Shown: in pieces, positions 1 through 11,163 of the stretch
How the letters are laid out: each line of letters starts with the position of its first letter
Position numbering within the stretch: position 1 is the stretch's first letter
NCBI GenBank assembly: GCA_008828725.1
Contig: MEHQ01001114.1
Span: 186,001-250,000, forward strand
Length of the DNA stretch: 64,000 nt
Reading direction: 5' to 3'
Source: Saccharina japonica
Taxonomy: Eukaryota > Sar > Phaeophyceae > Laminariales > Laminariaceae
The notes under the pieces: model-generated
Databases searched by the model: none
The model's input: only the letters and a program-made list of their open reading frames with translations
Told to the model about the DNA's origin: nothing
Translations under genes and position numbers: made by a program

Positions 1-340
1 CACAAACTAAGCTCTTCTCCTTCCTCCCCACTACGATACGCGCCGTGAATTTTTATCGCGAGAAGATTTCAGCACTTTCTTCCCTCGTCAACTCTTGTCA
101 AATTGTGCCTACCCACGCTACAATAATAGGCGCTCTCGACAGTTGGTGTCATTCTGGAGAATAAACATTTCCTTACGGAGACTCGAAAACCACTCAACTC
201 CCGTGTTTTGTTAGAGAGTGCATCCTCGTCAAATTGTGCCTACCCACGCTATAATAACAGGCGCTCTCGACAGTTGGTGTCATTCTGGAGAATAAACATT
301 TCCTTACGGAGACTCGAAAACCACTCAAGTCCGTGTTTTT
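1..340 (-). repeat. tRNA-derived SINE fragment (family S), truncated, with internal duplication
   Basis: The left part matches, on the minus strand, the body of the SINE copies near 11.0, 38.4, 39.4 and 53.8 kb. Shared features are the TTTTTATCGCGAGAAGAT block, the CACTTTCTTCCCTCGTC block and the GCTCTCGACAGTTGGTGTC block. The copy breaks off just where the tRNA-like head (ACGGAGACTCGAA) would begin. A piece of about 132 bp (roughly 95-205) is repeated at about 225-340. The window edge cuts the other end. Confidence 0.6.
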
Positions 341-494
341 TTAGAGAATGCATCCGCGTTAGCCAACCAGCCGCTTTAGAGGCTGCCGCCGTGACACGAG
401 CACGTACTCGACCCCTTGTCCTAACACGAACCCCCAAGGATCGTCGCTGAAGGATAGGTTGGCTTCTCAAGCAATACAAACCTGTTGGATTGAC

Positions 495-1545
495 GCCACG
501 GACCTCTTATCCTGTTGCTTTTTCGCTCTTTGTTCAGTGCCCGTGGGTCGAGACGCGCTCGGTTGAGTAGCTGACAAAACCTTACTATGGGATCCATAGC
601 CCGTCGCATACAGTAAGGTTGCGGTACTATACTATAGTACCGCGTCAGCCATCAGCAGGAGGCATGCACATCGCATCCACAATCCATGATCCTCTTACTT
701 TCGCTCTTTATTCAGTACTCGTGGATCGAGGCGCGCTCGGTTGAGTAGCTGAAACCAATCACGTTGGGATTCACAGTCCGTTTCATACAGTAAGGTTGCC
801 GTCCTACAGCAGTACCGCATTGGCCATCAGCTGAAGCCATGCACGTCGCATCCACAACCCACGATCCTCTCACGTTCGCTCTTTGTTCAGTACTCGTGGG
901 TCGAGACGGGGCGCTCGATTGAGTAGCTGAAAAAAGTTACGTTGGGATCCACAGCCCGTCGCATACAGTAAGATTTCCGTTCTACAGTACCGCGTCGGCC
1001 ATCAGCAGAAGGCATGCACGTCGCATCCACAACCCATGATCCTCTTGCTTTCGCTCTTCGTTCAGTACTCTTGGGTCGAGACACGCTCGGTTGAGTAGCT
1101 GAAAACAGTTACGCTGGGATCCACAGCCCGTACAGTTGCCGTCCTACACCAGCACCGCGTCGGCCATCAGCAGGAGGCATGCACGTCGCATCCACAATCC
1201 ATGATCCTCTTACTTTCGCTCTTTACTCAGTACTCGTGGATCGAGACGCGCTCGGTTGAGTAGCTGAAACCAATCACGTTGGGATCCACAGTCCGTTTCA
1301 TACAGTAAGGTTGCCGTACTGTACTATAGTACCGCGTCGGCCACCAGCAGGAGGCATGCACGTCGCATCCACGACCCACGATCCTCTCACGTTCGCTCTC
1401 TGTTCAGTACTCGTGGATCGAGACGGAGCGCTCAATTGAGTAGCTGAAAAAAGTTACGTTGGGGTCCACAGCCCGTCGCGTACAGCAAGATTGCCGTTCT
1501 ATAGTACCGCGTCGGCCATCAGCTGAAGCCGTGCACCATAGTGAC
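495..1545. repeat. Tandem satellite, unit about 177 bp, about six copies
   Basis: Successive units share CGCTCTTTGTTCAGTACTCG, GGTTGAGTAGCTGA, CATACAGTAAGGTTGCCG and a GCATGCACGTCGCATCCAC block. The CATACAGTAAG motif recurs at about 607, 785, 962, 1299 and 1478, with a shortened unit near 1120, giving a period close to 177 bp. Units differ by scattered substitutions and small indels, so the array is not freshly amplified. No coding signal is seen. Bases 1546-1780 next to it show no recognisable feature. Confidence 0.75.
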
Positions 1546-1780
1546 TCGAATCCTACATTCCGTGATGAATTGCTACAGTAGAATTCGATCTACATAGTAA
1601 TACGTAGACTGTAACCGATAACATATTGTCTCGCGGGGTTCCTGTATATGGGAGTACCGCGAGCGCCGCTTGGTGGACGTGCTCGTCCGCCACAGGGAGC
1701 TGGTGGAACGCGGGGAGGCTGTCGGCGACGCTGATGGGCGTTGCGCCACCGACCGCATCAAGGAAGGACTCAAAATGTGG

Positions 1781-2047
1781 ACTGGTGCTACGGTAGGGGG
1801 GTCATGTATAGGTTCTTGTTTTTCACCTGCGCAGAGCCACTCGGCCGAGTGACTGATTTACTGCGTTGCACTCATGACCTTTTGTTTGTTTGTTTGTTAT
1901 TCGATATGCACCGCCGTTGGAGGTTTTGGTAAGTAACGCCAACACACCATGTTTAGATCCAATTTTCAGTTAGATTCGGAGCTACTCGTCCGAGTGGCCC
2001 AAACCCGGTAGTGAAAATGTGGGTACCCCCCCTATCGTAGCGCCAGT
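1781..2047 (+). mobile_element. MITE-like element, family B copy 1
   Basis: This 267-bp non-coding element has terminal inverted repeats. It starts ACTGGTGCTACGGTAGGGGG and ends CCCCTATCGTAGCGCCAGT. The interior holds CACTCGGCCGAGTG and a GTTTGTTTGTTTG run. The same sequence occurs inverted at 4072-4342 and as a diverged copy at 2846-3122. No clear target-site duplication was found. The inverted-repeat core GCTACGRTAGRGG is shared with family A. Confidence 0.75.
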
Positions 2048-2296
2048 GCAGACGCGTGCTACAACAGAGGTAGCACTTCAGGCTGAAACTGAAAACGTTT
2101 CTGTAAGAAGAGGCTGCTCCTTAACCCAAAAATCGTCGGAATTTGTCCATTTTTTGTGTTGCCATATTTTTCGTTGGATCGTTAATAATAGGCCATTAGA
2201 TTTTTTCATCGGATTCGTATACGTATACTCGTCGTAGCACTTTTGTTTTCGTCCAAAATCAGTTTTTTTACTTGGTATTAGTATAGATCCCCTTAA

Positions 2297-2384
2297 CCCT
2301 TTAGAACTGCAGTCCCGTTTATGGGGACAAACACTCTAATTCTAAGTAATTGTGTCCCCAAAACGGGACTGCAGTCCTAAAGGG
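2297..2384. mobile_element. Short piggyBac-type MITE (family D copy 1), TTAA-flanked
   Basis: This 88-bp near-perfect foldback has ends CCCTTTAGAACTGCAGTCCC and GGGACTGCAGTCCTAAAGGG. It is flanked on both sides by TTAA (2293-2296 and 2385-2388). TTAA duplication with CCC...GGG ends is the hallmark of piggyBac-type transposons; assignment of this small element to that superfamily is inference. A second copy lies at 9662-9750. Confidence 0.7.
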
Positions 2385-2572
2385 TTAAGGTACGATGGAG
2401 CTCGAAAATGGCCTGTATGCAGGTGCCCCTCTATCGTCGTACCATGTGTCGGCAGCAGCCAGCTTTGACGGTCGATATGGCGGGCGAGGGTGTTCCCACT
2501 ACCCACACAGATACCGTGACTCCCGATACGTACCTCAGCGAGAGTACACGGTTGCACGGTCTGCACCCCAAG

Positions 2573-2683
2573 GACGAAGGACATTCTTCAACGGCATCCC
2601 CCATGCGCGCGTCGAATTTGGTTTTTACGCACGAAGGACATTCTTCAACGGTATTCCACATGCACGCGTCGTATTTGGTTTTT
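2573..2683. repeat. Tandem duplication, about 55 bp x2
   Basis: The block beginning ACGAAGGACATTCTTCAACG is repeated directly with a few substitutions. It sits in an A/B-type MITE-rich stretch (2389-2845) that otherwise shows only a family A end fragment near 2405-2440 and no gene. Confidence 0.6.
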
Positions 2684-2845
2684 TTCACAGACTTGTCTAT
2701 GAGAGCGGAGGTGCGTGCATCGGGGTCGGGACTGGTACCGGGGAGATGGGGAAAAGTCCCGCCTCCCTACAGTACAATACCCATCCCACGGTCTACTGTA
2801 TACACACATAGGGTGTTGCAGTTAGTTGTTGCCATGTGAGGCACG

Positions 2846-3122
2846 CTGGTGGTACGGTAGGGGGGTCGCTGTTGAAGTCCGATATTGTCAACCTATCAGA
2901 GCCACGAGGCCAAGTGATTTGTCATATCTCCATGCAGTCGTAGTGTTTTTTATTTTCCTTTCCCTCGCGATACGCACCGCCTGGGAATGCTTGCTACTCT
3001 GGGACAGCAAGAAAAAAATGTTCGTCCGATTTCGAGTGGAGATACAGAGCCACCCGCCCTATTGGCCTTAAGTACGCGGTGGTGAAAATCGGGGTACCCC
3101 CCCCCGCTACCGCAGCACCAGT
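2846..3122 (+). mobile_element. MITE-like element, family B copy 3 (diverged)
   Basis: It begins CTGGTGGTACGGTAGGGGGG and ends CCCCCGCTACCGCAGCACCAG, the terminal inverted repeats of family B. The interior has diverged from the copies at 1781 and 4072 but keeps their length (277 bp) and the GTGGTGAAAATCGGGGTACC block next to the right end. Non-coding. Confidence 0.6.
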
Positions 3123-3342
3123 CTTCGCCGGATCTATAAATAGATGTCCTGGTTTCTTGCCAACCATGCTCTCTGTCTGAATTTAGACCAATCCCTGTCG
3201 AGAAAAATCAATCAAAGCGGGCTACGATAGAAGTATGTAGCACTTTTTTGAGCTGAAGTGCTTTCTGAGCGATTGGGCTCCTTCACCCGAATCGTCGGAC
3301 TTTCATTATTTTTTGTTGCAAGCTTTTTCATGCTATAGATAT

Positions 3343-3443
3343 TACGGGGGACCATAGTAAATAGGACCACATATTGTTAGCAAAAATAGGGAAATGTTTA
3401 GGTTTTTGTGTATACCGCAGGTCCTATTAACTATGGTCCTCTG
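3343..3443. mobile_element. Short foldback element, family E
   Basis: The ends are inverted copies of each other (GGGGGACCATAGTAAATAGG and CCTATTAACTATGGTCCTC) around an AT-rich centre. A similar element lies at 33073-33174, and a related one with a TAAATAGAACC end lies at 51880-51963. Non-coding. Bases 3445-4071 hold only a family A 3' fragment (about 3500-3572) and nothing else recognisable. Confidence 0.5.
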
Positions 3444-4071
3444 CAATAGGTCATGAGGCCGTTCGTCGGGGAGCGCTTGTATTTTCCTCCAAAAAATAGT
3501 GTTGTCAGCGTGGCGTGGAGCTCCTGGAGCTCAGAAAAAAACAAGGTGCACCTCTATCGTAGCATGCGCCAACCATCGTCCTTTATTTTCTTCTTGTGGG
3601 TTCATACCAGCGACCCACACCGTGAACCAAACGCAGTCACTACGAGTGCTACGGTCAGGGCAGGGAAGGGAGAACCAACTCTTCGAACACCCCCCCCCTC
3701 CCGTCCAGGGCGTCTGTCTCCCAAGGTTCTCGGGAAACACACAATAAAGCCAAACGAGACATTTGATGACCAGCTGTTTGCTGCTCGTAGGCTCCATACG
3801 TATGAGACTGGACTCTTGATACGATCGTAATGTCGGCCGTTTGTTTCGTGCTTGTTTCTGGGTTTCGGTGGGGATTAAGGGTTCTGTTGACCCAAACACT
3901 GTGGTTTCCATGGTTCTCGTCAGGTTGAGCTGTCCAGGACGCTCTCCCCGTCCTAGAACGCCTGCGCCCGATATCTACCGTTAGCTCTACCGACGCATGC
4001 TACGGTATAGGTGCACCATGCTGTTTCTGAGAGTGATCACTTACTTGAGGATCTCTATACCTATACCTCAG

Positions 4072-4342
4072 ACTGGCGCTACGATAGGGGGGGTAACCCC
4101 CATTTTCACTACCGGGTTTTGGCCACTCGGACGAGTAGCTCCAAATCTAACTGAACATTGGATCTAAACATGGTGTGTTGGCGTTACTTACCAAAACCTC
4201 CAACGGCGGTGCATATTGAACAACAAACAAACAAAACAAAAATGTTATGAGTGCAACGCAGTAAATCAAGTCACTCGGCCGAGTGGCTTTGCGCACGTGA
4301 AACACAAGCACCTATACATGACCCCCCTACCGTAGCACCAGT
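4072..4342 (-). mobile_element. MITE-like element, family B copy 2
   Basis: This is the reverse complement of the element at 1781-2047 over its whole length (271 bp). It starts ACTGGCGCTACGATAGGGGG and ends CCCCTACCGTAGCACCAGT. Most differences from copy 1 are small indels, for example in the GTTTGTTTG run, so the two copies are fairly young. Confidence 0.75.
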
Positions 4343-4349
4343 CTGCTCA

Positions 4350-4733
4350 CGCCCGAAAACTGATTTGGGAGATGGAAACAAAAAAAAAAAAAATCCCGTA
4401 CCCGATGAACAATATTTCAAGATACTAATATTCCACCCCATGGCCTACTGTAAATAGACAAGCCTTTTTTTTTCTCGCAAAACAAGAATGAAAATGCCGG
4501 CGAGTTTGGGTTAAGGAGCTTCTATGAATGCCGTTATTGTAATGGCATGGGCTCGGGGATTAATATAAGCCGCTTCTCTTCTACGCTTGATTGACTCTAC
4601 GGAAAGTGAGTAACACCAAGGGTGCTTGATAGACAAACCTGCAAGGGGATACTCTGTGTCTCACCCCATCATATCACATTATCCCAAAAACGTTACGTAC
4701 AGCCGAAAAGTGCTACCTCAATCGCAGCACCCA
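4350..4733 (-). mobile_element. Decayed family A MITE
   Basis: Recognisable family A blocks occur in inverted order: CCCGATGAACAAT, ACAAGAATGAAA, GGGTTAAGGAGC and, at the right end, AAAAGTGCTACCTCAATCGC. The left end is lost against the B element. No coding potential. Confidence 0.45.
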
Positions 4734-4740
4734 TCTGACC

Positions 4741-5100
4741 CGTGCTACCATAGAGGTAGAGAACTTTTCGGCCAAGCTCCTTAACCAAAAGTCGTCCGGT
4801 CTTTCGTTCTCGTGTTGAGATACGTTTTAACCCTTTGCTTAGGCCGTGGGATTGTTAATCGGGTATATACGGAGCACTTTAGTCTTCCCTCCCAAATCAG
4901 TGTGCTAGGCCGTGGGATTGTTAATCGGGTATATACGGAGCACTTTAGTCTTCCCTCCCAAATCAGTGTGCAGGCTACTGCAGGTATAGAGCTCCTCAAG
5001 CGACCACCCTCCCAAATCAGTGTGCAGGCTACTGCAGGTATAGAGCTCCTCAAGTGACCACCCTCATAAAAAAAACATGGTGCGCACCTGCCTGCAGGCC
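4741..5100 (+). mobile_element. Family A MITE with internal tandem duplications
   Basis: It starts CGTGCTACCATAGAGGTAG and ends CATGGTGCGCACCTGC. Inside, a block of about 63 bp beginning TAGGCCGTGGGATTGTTAAT is perfectly duplicated (about 4841-4970). A second block of about 47 bp ending AGGTATAGAGCTCCTCAAG is also duplicated (about 4950-5055). The near identity of the repeats points to recent replication slippage within one element. Confidence 0.6.
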
Positions 5101-5220
5101 ACCGCACCGTGCGTCATCTTCCGTTAGCGGCCGCTAGCTACCGGTATAAGGCCAAAGAGCGTTCGTTAGCTCAGCCGTGTTCATGTGTGTATGCCCGTCC
5201 GCATGCGACTGTCAGACAAT

Positions 5221-5552
5221 GCGGGGCACGATAGAGGTAGTGGCGCTTTTTCGACTTAGAAACGTTTTCTTTCTGACCGGCCTCCTTAACGAAAAATCGT
5301 CGGAAACTTTATTGTTGTGTACTTTTCGACTGAATCGTTTTCTGGATGATCGGACTGCTTAAGCCAAAAATGGTAGGAAATTTCAGTATTGTGTTGCAAC
5401 ACTTTTCTGTAGCCCATGGTATTGTTCATCCATCGAATATATTAGCACTTTTATCTTCCTCCAAGATCAGGTTTTAGACTACTGCGGGTATGGAGGTATG
5501 AATCTCCTCACGCGAGGCGGCTCAGATGAAACATGGTGCACCTCTATCGTAG
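5221..5552 (+). mobile_element. Family A MITE, head-to-head with its neighbour
   Basis: The left end reads GGCACGATAGAGGTAG and the right end GGTGCACCTCTATCGTAGG. The right end abuts the outer end of the next copy (5553-5970) in opposite orientation, so the two form a perfect palindrome across 5536-5568. Internal landmarks are CTCCTTAACG, AAATCGTCGGA and CCCATGGTATTGTTCATC. Confidence 0.6.
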
Positions 5553-5970
5553 GACGCATGCTACGATAGAGGTGCACCCGTCATTTTTCTGAGCTCTTCA
5601 ATTGAGGAGCTCCATACTAATAGTAAGCCACCTGCCTTTGGAGGAAAATAAAGCGCTACCCGATGCACTATCCCATGACCTACAGTAAGCGTATTATGAA
5701 AACTATTTACAACACAAGAGTGGATAAATCTTGGCGGGAAGCAGACATAGAAGGGTGTTAGACTGTANGCATAGGTTTCCTTGGTTTCCGTGGTTTTCTG
5801 CTATTGGGAATTTTATGAGCGATCAAAGCTGAAGATCATGCTGTACATTGTCGGATGGCAAAGATAATAATAATAATAAAAAATGAAGAGTCCCACACTT
5901 TTAGATTAAGGAGCAAGATCGTTCAGAAAGAAATTCAGCAAGAAGTGCTACCTCTATCGTCAGAAGGCGC
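5553..5970 (-). mobile_element. Family A MITE, inverted orientation, with foreign interior
   Basis: It begins GACGCATGCTACGATAGAGG and ends GTGCTACCTCTATCGTC. Family A landmarks are GAGGAGCTCCATACT, CCTTTGGAGGAAAATAAA and CTACCCGATGCACTATCCC. The middle holds sequence not seen in other copies, including one ambiguous base (n) near 5768 and an ATA repeat near 5865. Confidence 0.55.
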
Positions 5971-6270
5971 CAGGGTACAAGGTATACGTGTATGTATACC
6001 CTTATCCATAGCACTTCAGTTGTCTGCGGATGGTCGATCAACGAGCTTTTCACCTCGCCCACGCACTGACCTTGACCGAATATGAAGGGGCAGCCCGATC
6101 CACACCCCCACATACGTAGTATCGCGCAGGTGCATTAGGAATACGTAGTAGCACTTCTGTTCAAGATATGAAGATGCTGGGCGGTCCCTAGTCTGAATTG
6201 TGTGTTAGTCGCCAATAGACACTAGTGCTGTAATCCTGTAGTCAGTCCGAAACGTTTCGTCCCGAAGAGA

Positions 6271-6535
6271 GGCGCGTGCTACGATAGGGGGCTGACATGC
6301 TCTCTGGCTGATGGGGCTCCTTAACCCAAATTCGTCGAACTTTCATCCGTGTGCTGCAATAGTTTTCGTTGTGCACTTAGGCCGCGGGATGCTTGTTAAT
6401 CGGGTAGCACTTTTTTGTTTTCACTTTTTTACTCCTAAAACCAACTATTTGGGTGAGATGCAGAGCTCCTCAAGTGACCACCGTCAGAAACAAAACATGG
6501 CCTGTATGCAGGTGCACCTCTAACGTTGCATGCGA
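6271..6535 (+). mobile_element. Family A MITE
   Basis: The ends are GCGCGTGCTACGATAGGGGG and GGTGCACCTCTAACGTTGC. Internal landmarks are GGGGCTCCTTAACCC, AATTCGTCG and GAGCTCCTCAAGTGACCACC. It is 265 bp and non-coding. The following stretch 6536-7239 shows no feature I can identify; short open frames there have no recognisable similarity. Confidence 0.6.
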
Positions 6536-7239
6536 TCTTAAACGTGCTGCCTCTGTCGGAGTACGCGTCCTTAGCACAGATTACCAGCACCGCCTCCTCG
6601 CCGTCGAACTGCCCTTCACCCTGGCCTGTTAGCTAGAGCTAAACACCCAGCTGCTGGGCGAAGCTGTCACCTTCCACGACCCCGTCGAATTCTCGTGCGC
6701 TAATATATTACGGGTGTCGTCCCTCACTACTAGCGTGACAGCGGCCCTCTCGACCACTACCATGGAAGCCTCCTCGTCTCGCCCGCCTACTCAATGAGAC
6801 CCGCTCGATAACAACATTGCCGGACTCGAGAGACATACCTGCTTTCCCTCCCGTCGCATTTGCTTTTATGGTGCCTCGGGGGGTCTAGGGTCGTCAGGGA
6901 GGGTTCTGTGTACCAGAAGAAAAACATCCTCAGCTCCTTGCGAACATCTTCGCTACGATGATGTCCAGACGTTTGGGCGACGGGGGTCGTCAGTAGACAC
7001 CGATCAATCTGGGGTGGAAAGTGGTCCGATACACTCCGTAAGCCTCCACTTCATGCCCACCGCCACGGTGCCAGCCTAGATTTGCATGCGGGTCTATCAG
7101 CGTGCCGTGGCGCCTACCCGATCGGCACGTCCAACAACCCTCCTGCCCTATACCGGTAGTAGCCGGTTTTAGAATATGTTTGTTTGCGTAGTTGTCCTTG
7201 CCGACAGCGGATGCCACAGACTATTACCGGCTCCAGACA

Positions 7240-7517
7240 GACGCGTGCATGTGCACCTGCATGCAGGCCATTTTCTGCCTTTTGAGGGTGGTCACTTATT
7301 ACTTGATGAGAGCTCTACACCTCACGCAAAAAGGTTTTTAGATGAAAAACAATAGTGCTATTACTATACCCGATGAACAATTCCGTGGCCTTAAGGTACA
7401 AAACCAAAAATATTGCGACACAAGAATGAAATTCCGACGAATTTTTGGGTTAAGGAGCCCCGCCATTCCGAAACCGTTTCAGCCGAAATAAGGTATACCT
7501 CTACCGTAGCACACGTC
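7240..7517 (-). mobile_element. Family A MITE, inverted
   Basis: It begins GACGCGTGCATGTGCACCTG and ends GTATACCTCTACCGTAGCAC. Inverted family A landmarks are TACCCGATGAACAAT, GACACAAGAATGAAA and GGGTTAAGGAGCCCC. Bases 7518-8314 beyond it hold no recognisable gene or repeat. Confidence 0.55.
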
Positions 7518-8314
7518 GACAGTGTTGCTATCAACTACCAGGTAATGTTTCACAATGGCCACAAATAGATACGAGAGCTCAAGGACCTCGCGCACCCCGC
7601 CATCGCTAACAGAAACGACAAAAACAGAAACTGCGTGTCACCAGCGTTAGGTCGCTGCTTCATTTATTGACTGCCCATCTCGAGTGCGCCCCCCACAGCC
7701 ATCGCCGCCGCCCCGCCCCCGCCACACAACAAAGGAACTGGTGCATTAATTCCCTCGTCGACTGCTTGCCGAGGCGTAAAGGTTCCCCCCCGCCGGTGCT
7801 CTCCCCCCACCCCCCCAGTGAATTATTAGTATTATACCATAAAACAACATGCCTGTTCACGCGCATTTATGGTACCCTTGGACTGCTGGCCGCGGGATGT
7901 GTTGCGGAGCACGCCCGCCACGCGGCCTACAATGTAAAACGAACCGACCTTAAGCACGCCAGTCGAGGATACTATTAAAAGTAGGGCTCCCTGATTTCGC
8001 TCGGTCGAGAAATGCAGGAACGCGGTCCCGGGTACTCTGCAACCAAGTATTTCTGTCCAAATGGCTGGGACAGCGGCTGGCCTGTCGGTGGCAGCGGCGC
8101 TGGAGCAATGGTTGGCTCTATATTACTTGTTTTAGCACCAGCTCATACAGCGCATACAAATGTTGGTCAGGTTTCTTTCATGAACAGCCTTCCCCGAAGT
8201 GATGATTCGGGTGAAGTATTGAGCTCCTCATGTGAGGATCTCAGGCAATAAGCCGTCACCCCTAAAAGGCAAGCATTGCTCGCCAGGACTCCGAGTCCAA
8301 CGCCCTGGGCAATA

Positions 8315-8852
8315 GACGCGTGCTACGCTAGAGGTATGCCGTTTTTTTTGCTTAAACGCTTTCGAAACGACGGGACTCGTTCGTCCCAAAAGCATCGGAG
8401 TGTCGCTCTTGTTATGCAATTTGTTTTCGTGATATACGTTCGGCCATGATGGAACTTTTTCGAGAAATCCCACGGTTGGGGTAACACTTTTAGGCTCAAT
8501 ATTTTCCGACCGGTTGTGCTCCTCACGCGAGTAACCACCGGATACTATTATACTATTATTTTACGGGTATATTTGTTTTTGGACTACCGCATTAGAAGGT
8601 TTGGTCGGGTTGCGCAAACGAACGTTTCCTAAGTCATGTTTGGGGGGAGATATTCAGCTCCTCATGTGAGGAGCTCAGAAAATTATGCTGCGCCCCTACC
8701 GTGGGATGACTCTTTCATCGGGAAGCACCGCAATATTTCTCTCCAAAAATGCCGTTTTGGGTGGAAACCCACGGGTATAGAGCTCCTCAAGTGACCACCG
8801 TCAGAAAAAAAAAAAAAAAAAAACGTGGTGCGCCTCTACCGTCGCATGCGTC
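8315..8852 (+). mobile_element. Family A MITE(s), composite
   Basis: The left end is GACGCGTGCTACGCTAGAGG and the right end is GTGCGCCTCTACCGTCGCATG. Within it, GAGCTCCTCATGTGAGGAGCTC is followed at about 8685-8708 by a second right-end-like motif (CGCCCCTACCGTGGGATG). This suggests two overlapping or nested copies. A run of about 20 A precedes the right end. Confidence 0.5.
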
Positions 8853-9376
8853 AACTATTGTTTGACCGGTTGAGCTTGCCATTTGAGCAAGCATCGGTTA
8901 CAGTAGTAAGAAGAACCACTCTGTACCGAAAAATAATATATATTTGTTTACATTAGTATGAAGTCAAAACGGTTCGTGTATATTTCCGGACAGCGTGGCA
9001 TTTGGTTTAGGACAACTGAAGTGCGTAGCGCATCGAAAGTTCTTCGAATGAACGTTTTGGGGGGGAGGGGTATTGAGCTCCTCGCGTCACGTATTAAAAA
9101 CCGCAGAAGACGCTGCTCGTCCTCTGTGTTATCTGTTGTTGCTCCCTTCAAGGTTATTTTAGACCATACACGACGGGAAGCTGGTGTGCTGTGGCGCCTC
9201 CAATTCGAACCAGATAGGCTCGTCCGGCGCAATCGGACGGCAGCAAGACCTTGTCGACTAACCCATTATGAACCCCGTTACGTCCACTACGCTTCACGAG
9301 GCAGTTGCTGCTCCATCCGGCCCCTGTCCCCAGAGTATGCTCCCCACTCCTCCCATCACGACTGCGCTATCGTAGC

Positions 9377-9650
9377 ACGCGTCTATACCTTTTTTTGGCC
9401 GGAACGTTTTCCGAAGGATCGTGTTCCTTAACCCAAAATCGCCCGATTTTTCATTCTTGTGATGCAAAATATTTTTCAGGGTATACTTCGGTCATGGCAT
9501 TTGCTCCTCGCCGGGTGCTTCTGCAGGTACTTTGTATCTATTATATTTGGGAAGGAAGTGTACAGTATACTGTAATAATATGTCGGTTTTTGTTTTTTTT
9601 CGATCACCCCGATCTGGTGCATGCCATTTTCAGAGCTACCATCGTAGCCC
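9377..9650 (+). mobile_element. Family A MITE, diverged
   Basis: Family A landmarks occur in order after CGTAGCACGCGTC: GTTCCTTAACCC, TTCTTGTGATGCAAAATA and GGTATACTTCGGTCATGG. The right end (CTACCATCGTAGCCC) is weak. Bases 8853-9376, between this and the previous copy, contain only scattered A-like words such as GAGCTCCTCGCG and no recognised gene. Confidence 0.45.
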
Positions 9651-9661
9651 ATACAGCCTAA

Positions 9662-9750
9662 CCCTTTTAGGACTGCAGTCCCGTTTTGGGGACACATTAC
9701 TTAGAATTAGAGTGGTTTGTCCCCATAACGGGACTGCAGTTCTAAAAGGG
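9662..9750. mobile_element. Short piggyBac-type MITE (family D copy 2)
   Basis: This 89-bp foldback has ends CCCTTTTAGGACTGCAGTCC and GGACTGCAGTTCTAAAAGGG. The right flank is TTAA and the left flank is CTAA, a one-base decay of the expected TTAA. The interior matches the copy at 2297-2384 in inverse orientation. Confidence 0.65.
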
Positions 9751-9754
9751 TTAA

Positions 9755-10822
9755 TAAGTTATATATACCTGGTATATAGGGATAAATATATGTTTTATAC
9801 TATACCTGGTAGCTTCCAAAACATGCATGCTACGAGTATATATTCCTTATGGTATATCTGATAACTCCTCGACCCTCACAGCTGTTGCTTTTATTTTATT
9901 TTTTATAATATAGCGTGGTCGTACTACTCGTACTTGTGTATTATATATATATATATACCGAGCTCGAAGTATACGAAATAAATAGCCGAGGGGTTTTCCT
10001 CTCGGTTGAATTTGTTTTTCCTCCATCCTATTCATTATGTATATATAATTTGCCAGAATAATCGGTAGGCGGCTTTCTTCGATTGTGACGACGGCGGCGG
10101 CAGCGGCTACCGTGCCCGGGATAAGGGTTGCGTTTGGTCACCATTTATAGCCACGCACCCATCCGTTCCTTAGCATGTATGCTGCATTCACCACCCGTGC
10201 TCCTTTCCTTATACAAACGGTATAGATGTAGCGGCCACAGACATTCCTTCCAAATGGCTCGTTGGCACGGTGACGCAAGCGGGCTCCAAGTTACCCTTGA
10301 GGGCGTATATGACTGCCGTCGACGGGGCAGCGTGGAAGGTTCTTCTACTTTTATGACTGATATCGCCCCTTCAGGGCGTTCGCTCGACTTTAGTTGGCGA
10401 AATTCTCTCGGACACGGTGCGGTTGCCGGGAATGTTGAACCACCTCTTCCGTTATCGCACAAGGCAAGCTACTAGTAGAACCTGCCCCGAGTTGTTTCGC
10501 AACGGGTACTATCTGGTATGGCGCTACCCCCTCGGTGTGGAAAATAAGCTGTCACCGTCTTCCGCGCTGGTTTTGGTGTGGGCACTACGGCAGGAGCGTC
10601 GCCAATGGAGAAGCAGTGCACCAGACTTCCAACATCTCGGCGGCGACCGATATCAGGACATATCTGGCAGTGTCAGCATACTACCCCAGCAGCACCTCTC
10701 TTCAGCACGCACTGCGCACGTATTTAGCATCCCGGAGTATTATCCTCGAACGTCCGGCCTGGTCGCTCCACCGATGCATTCGACGAAAGAACTCGACCGT
10801 GCTCGCTTGGGAATAGACACCC
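9755..10822. other. Stretch without a recognisable gene
   Basis: It starts with AT-rich DNA including a (TA) run near 9945-9956. From about 10090 the sequence becomes GC-balanced, and open frames on both strands reach about 115-157 codons. None shows a domain I recognise, and no convincing splice pattern joins them. A decayed gene fragment is possible. Confidence 0.3.
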
Positions 10823-11163
10823 GTTATTTTTTATTTTCTTGTTTCCGTCCCATTGGTTTTCTTCGCACTTCTGTCTTTCTCCCTCCCTAGTCGTAACTCA
10901 GATCCGGGGTCACAAAGTAGGCTCCTCTCCCTCCTCCCCCACTACGGTCCTTGCCTTGATTTTTATCGCGCAGAGTGTTCAGCCTTCCCAACGCTCGTCG
11001 ATCTTCATCGAATTTTGCTAGCTCACGCTCTCGCGCTTTCCGCTAGTCAAGATATTTTTTTGTGAGAAAAGTCCCTACGAGCATGCATTCGGGGGGGGCT
11101 CGAACTCACGATTATGACTCTAACAGGCTTCGTGGCTACCTGCTAGCCCACCGGGGCGAGAAC
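10823..11163 (-). mobile_element. tRNA-derived SINE (family S), near full length
   Basis: Read on the minus strand, a tRNA-like head comes first. It has an A-box-like TGGGCTAGCAGGTAG and a degenerate B box (GTGAGTTCGAGCC). The family body with TCGCGCGATAAAAATC follows, then GGATCTGAGTTACGACTAGG and a purine-rich tail matching the tails at 40.9 and 63.5 kb. A and B boxes are the internal RNA polymerase III promoter of tRNA genes, so the unit is a tRNA-derived SINE by structure. Its mobilising LINE is not in the window. Confidence 0.65.
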
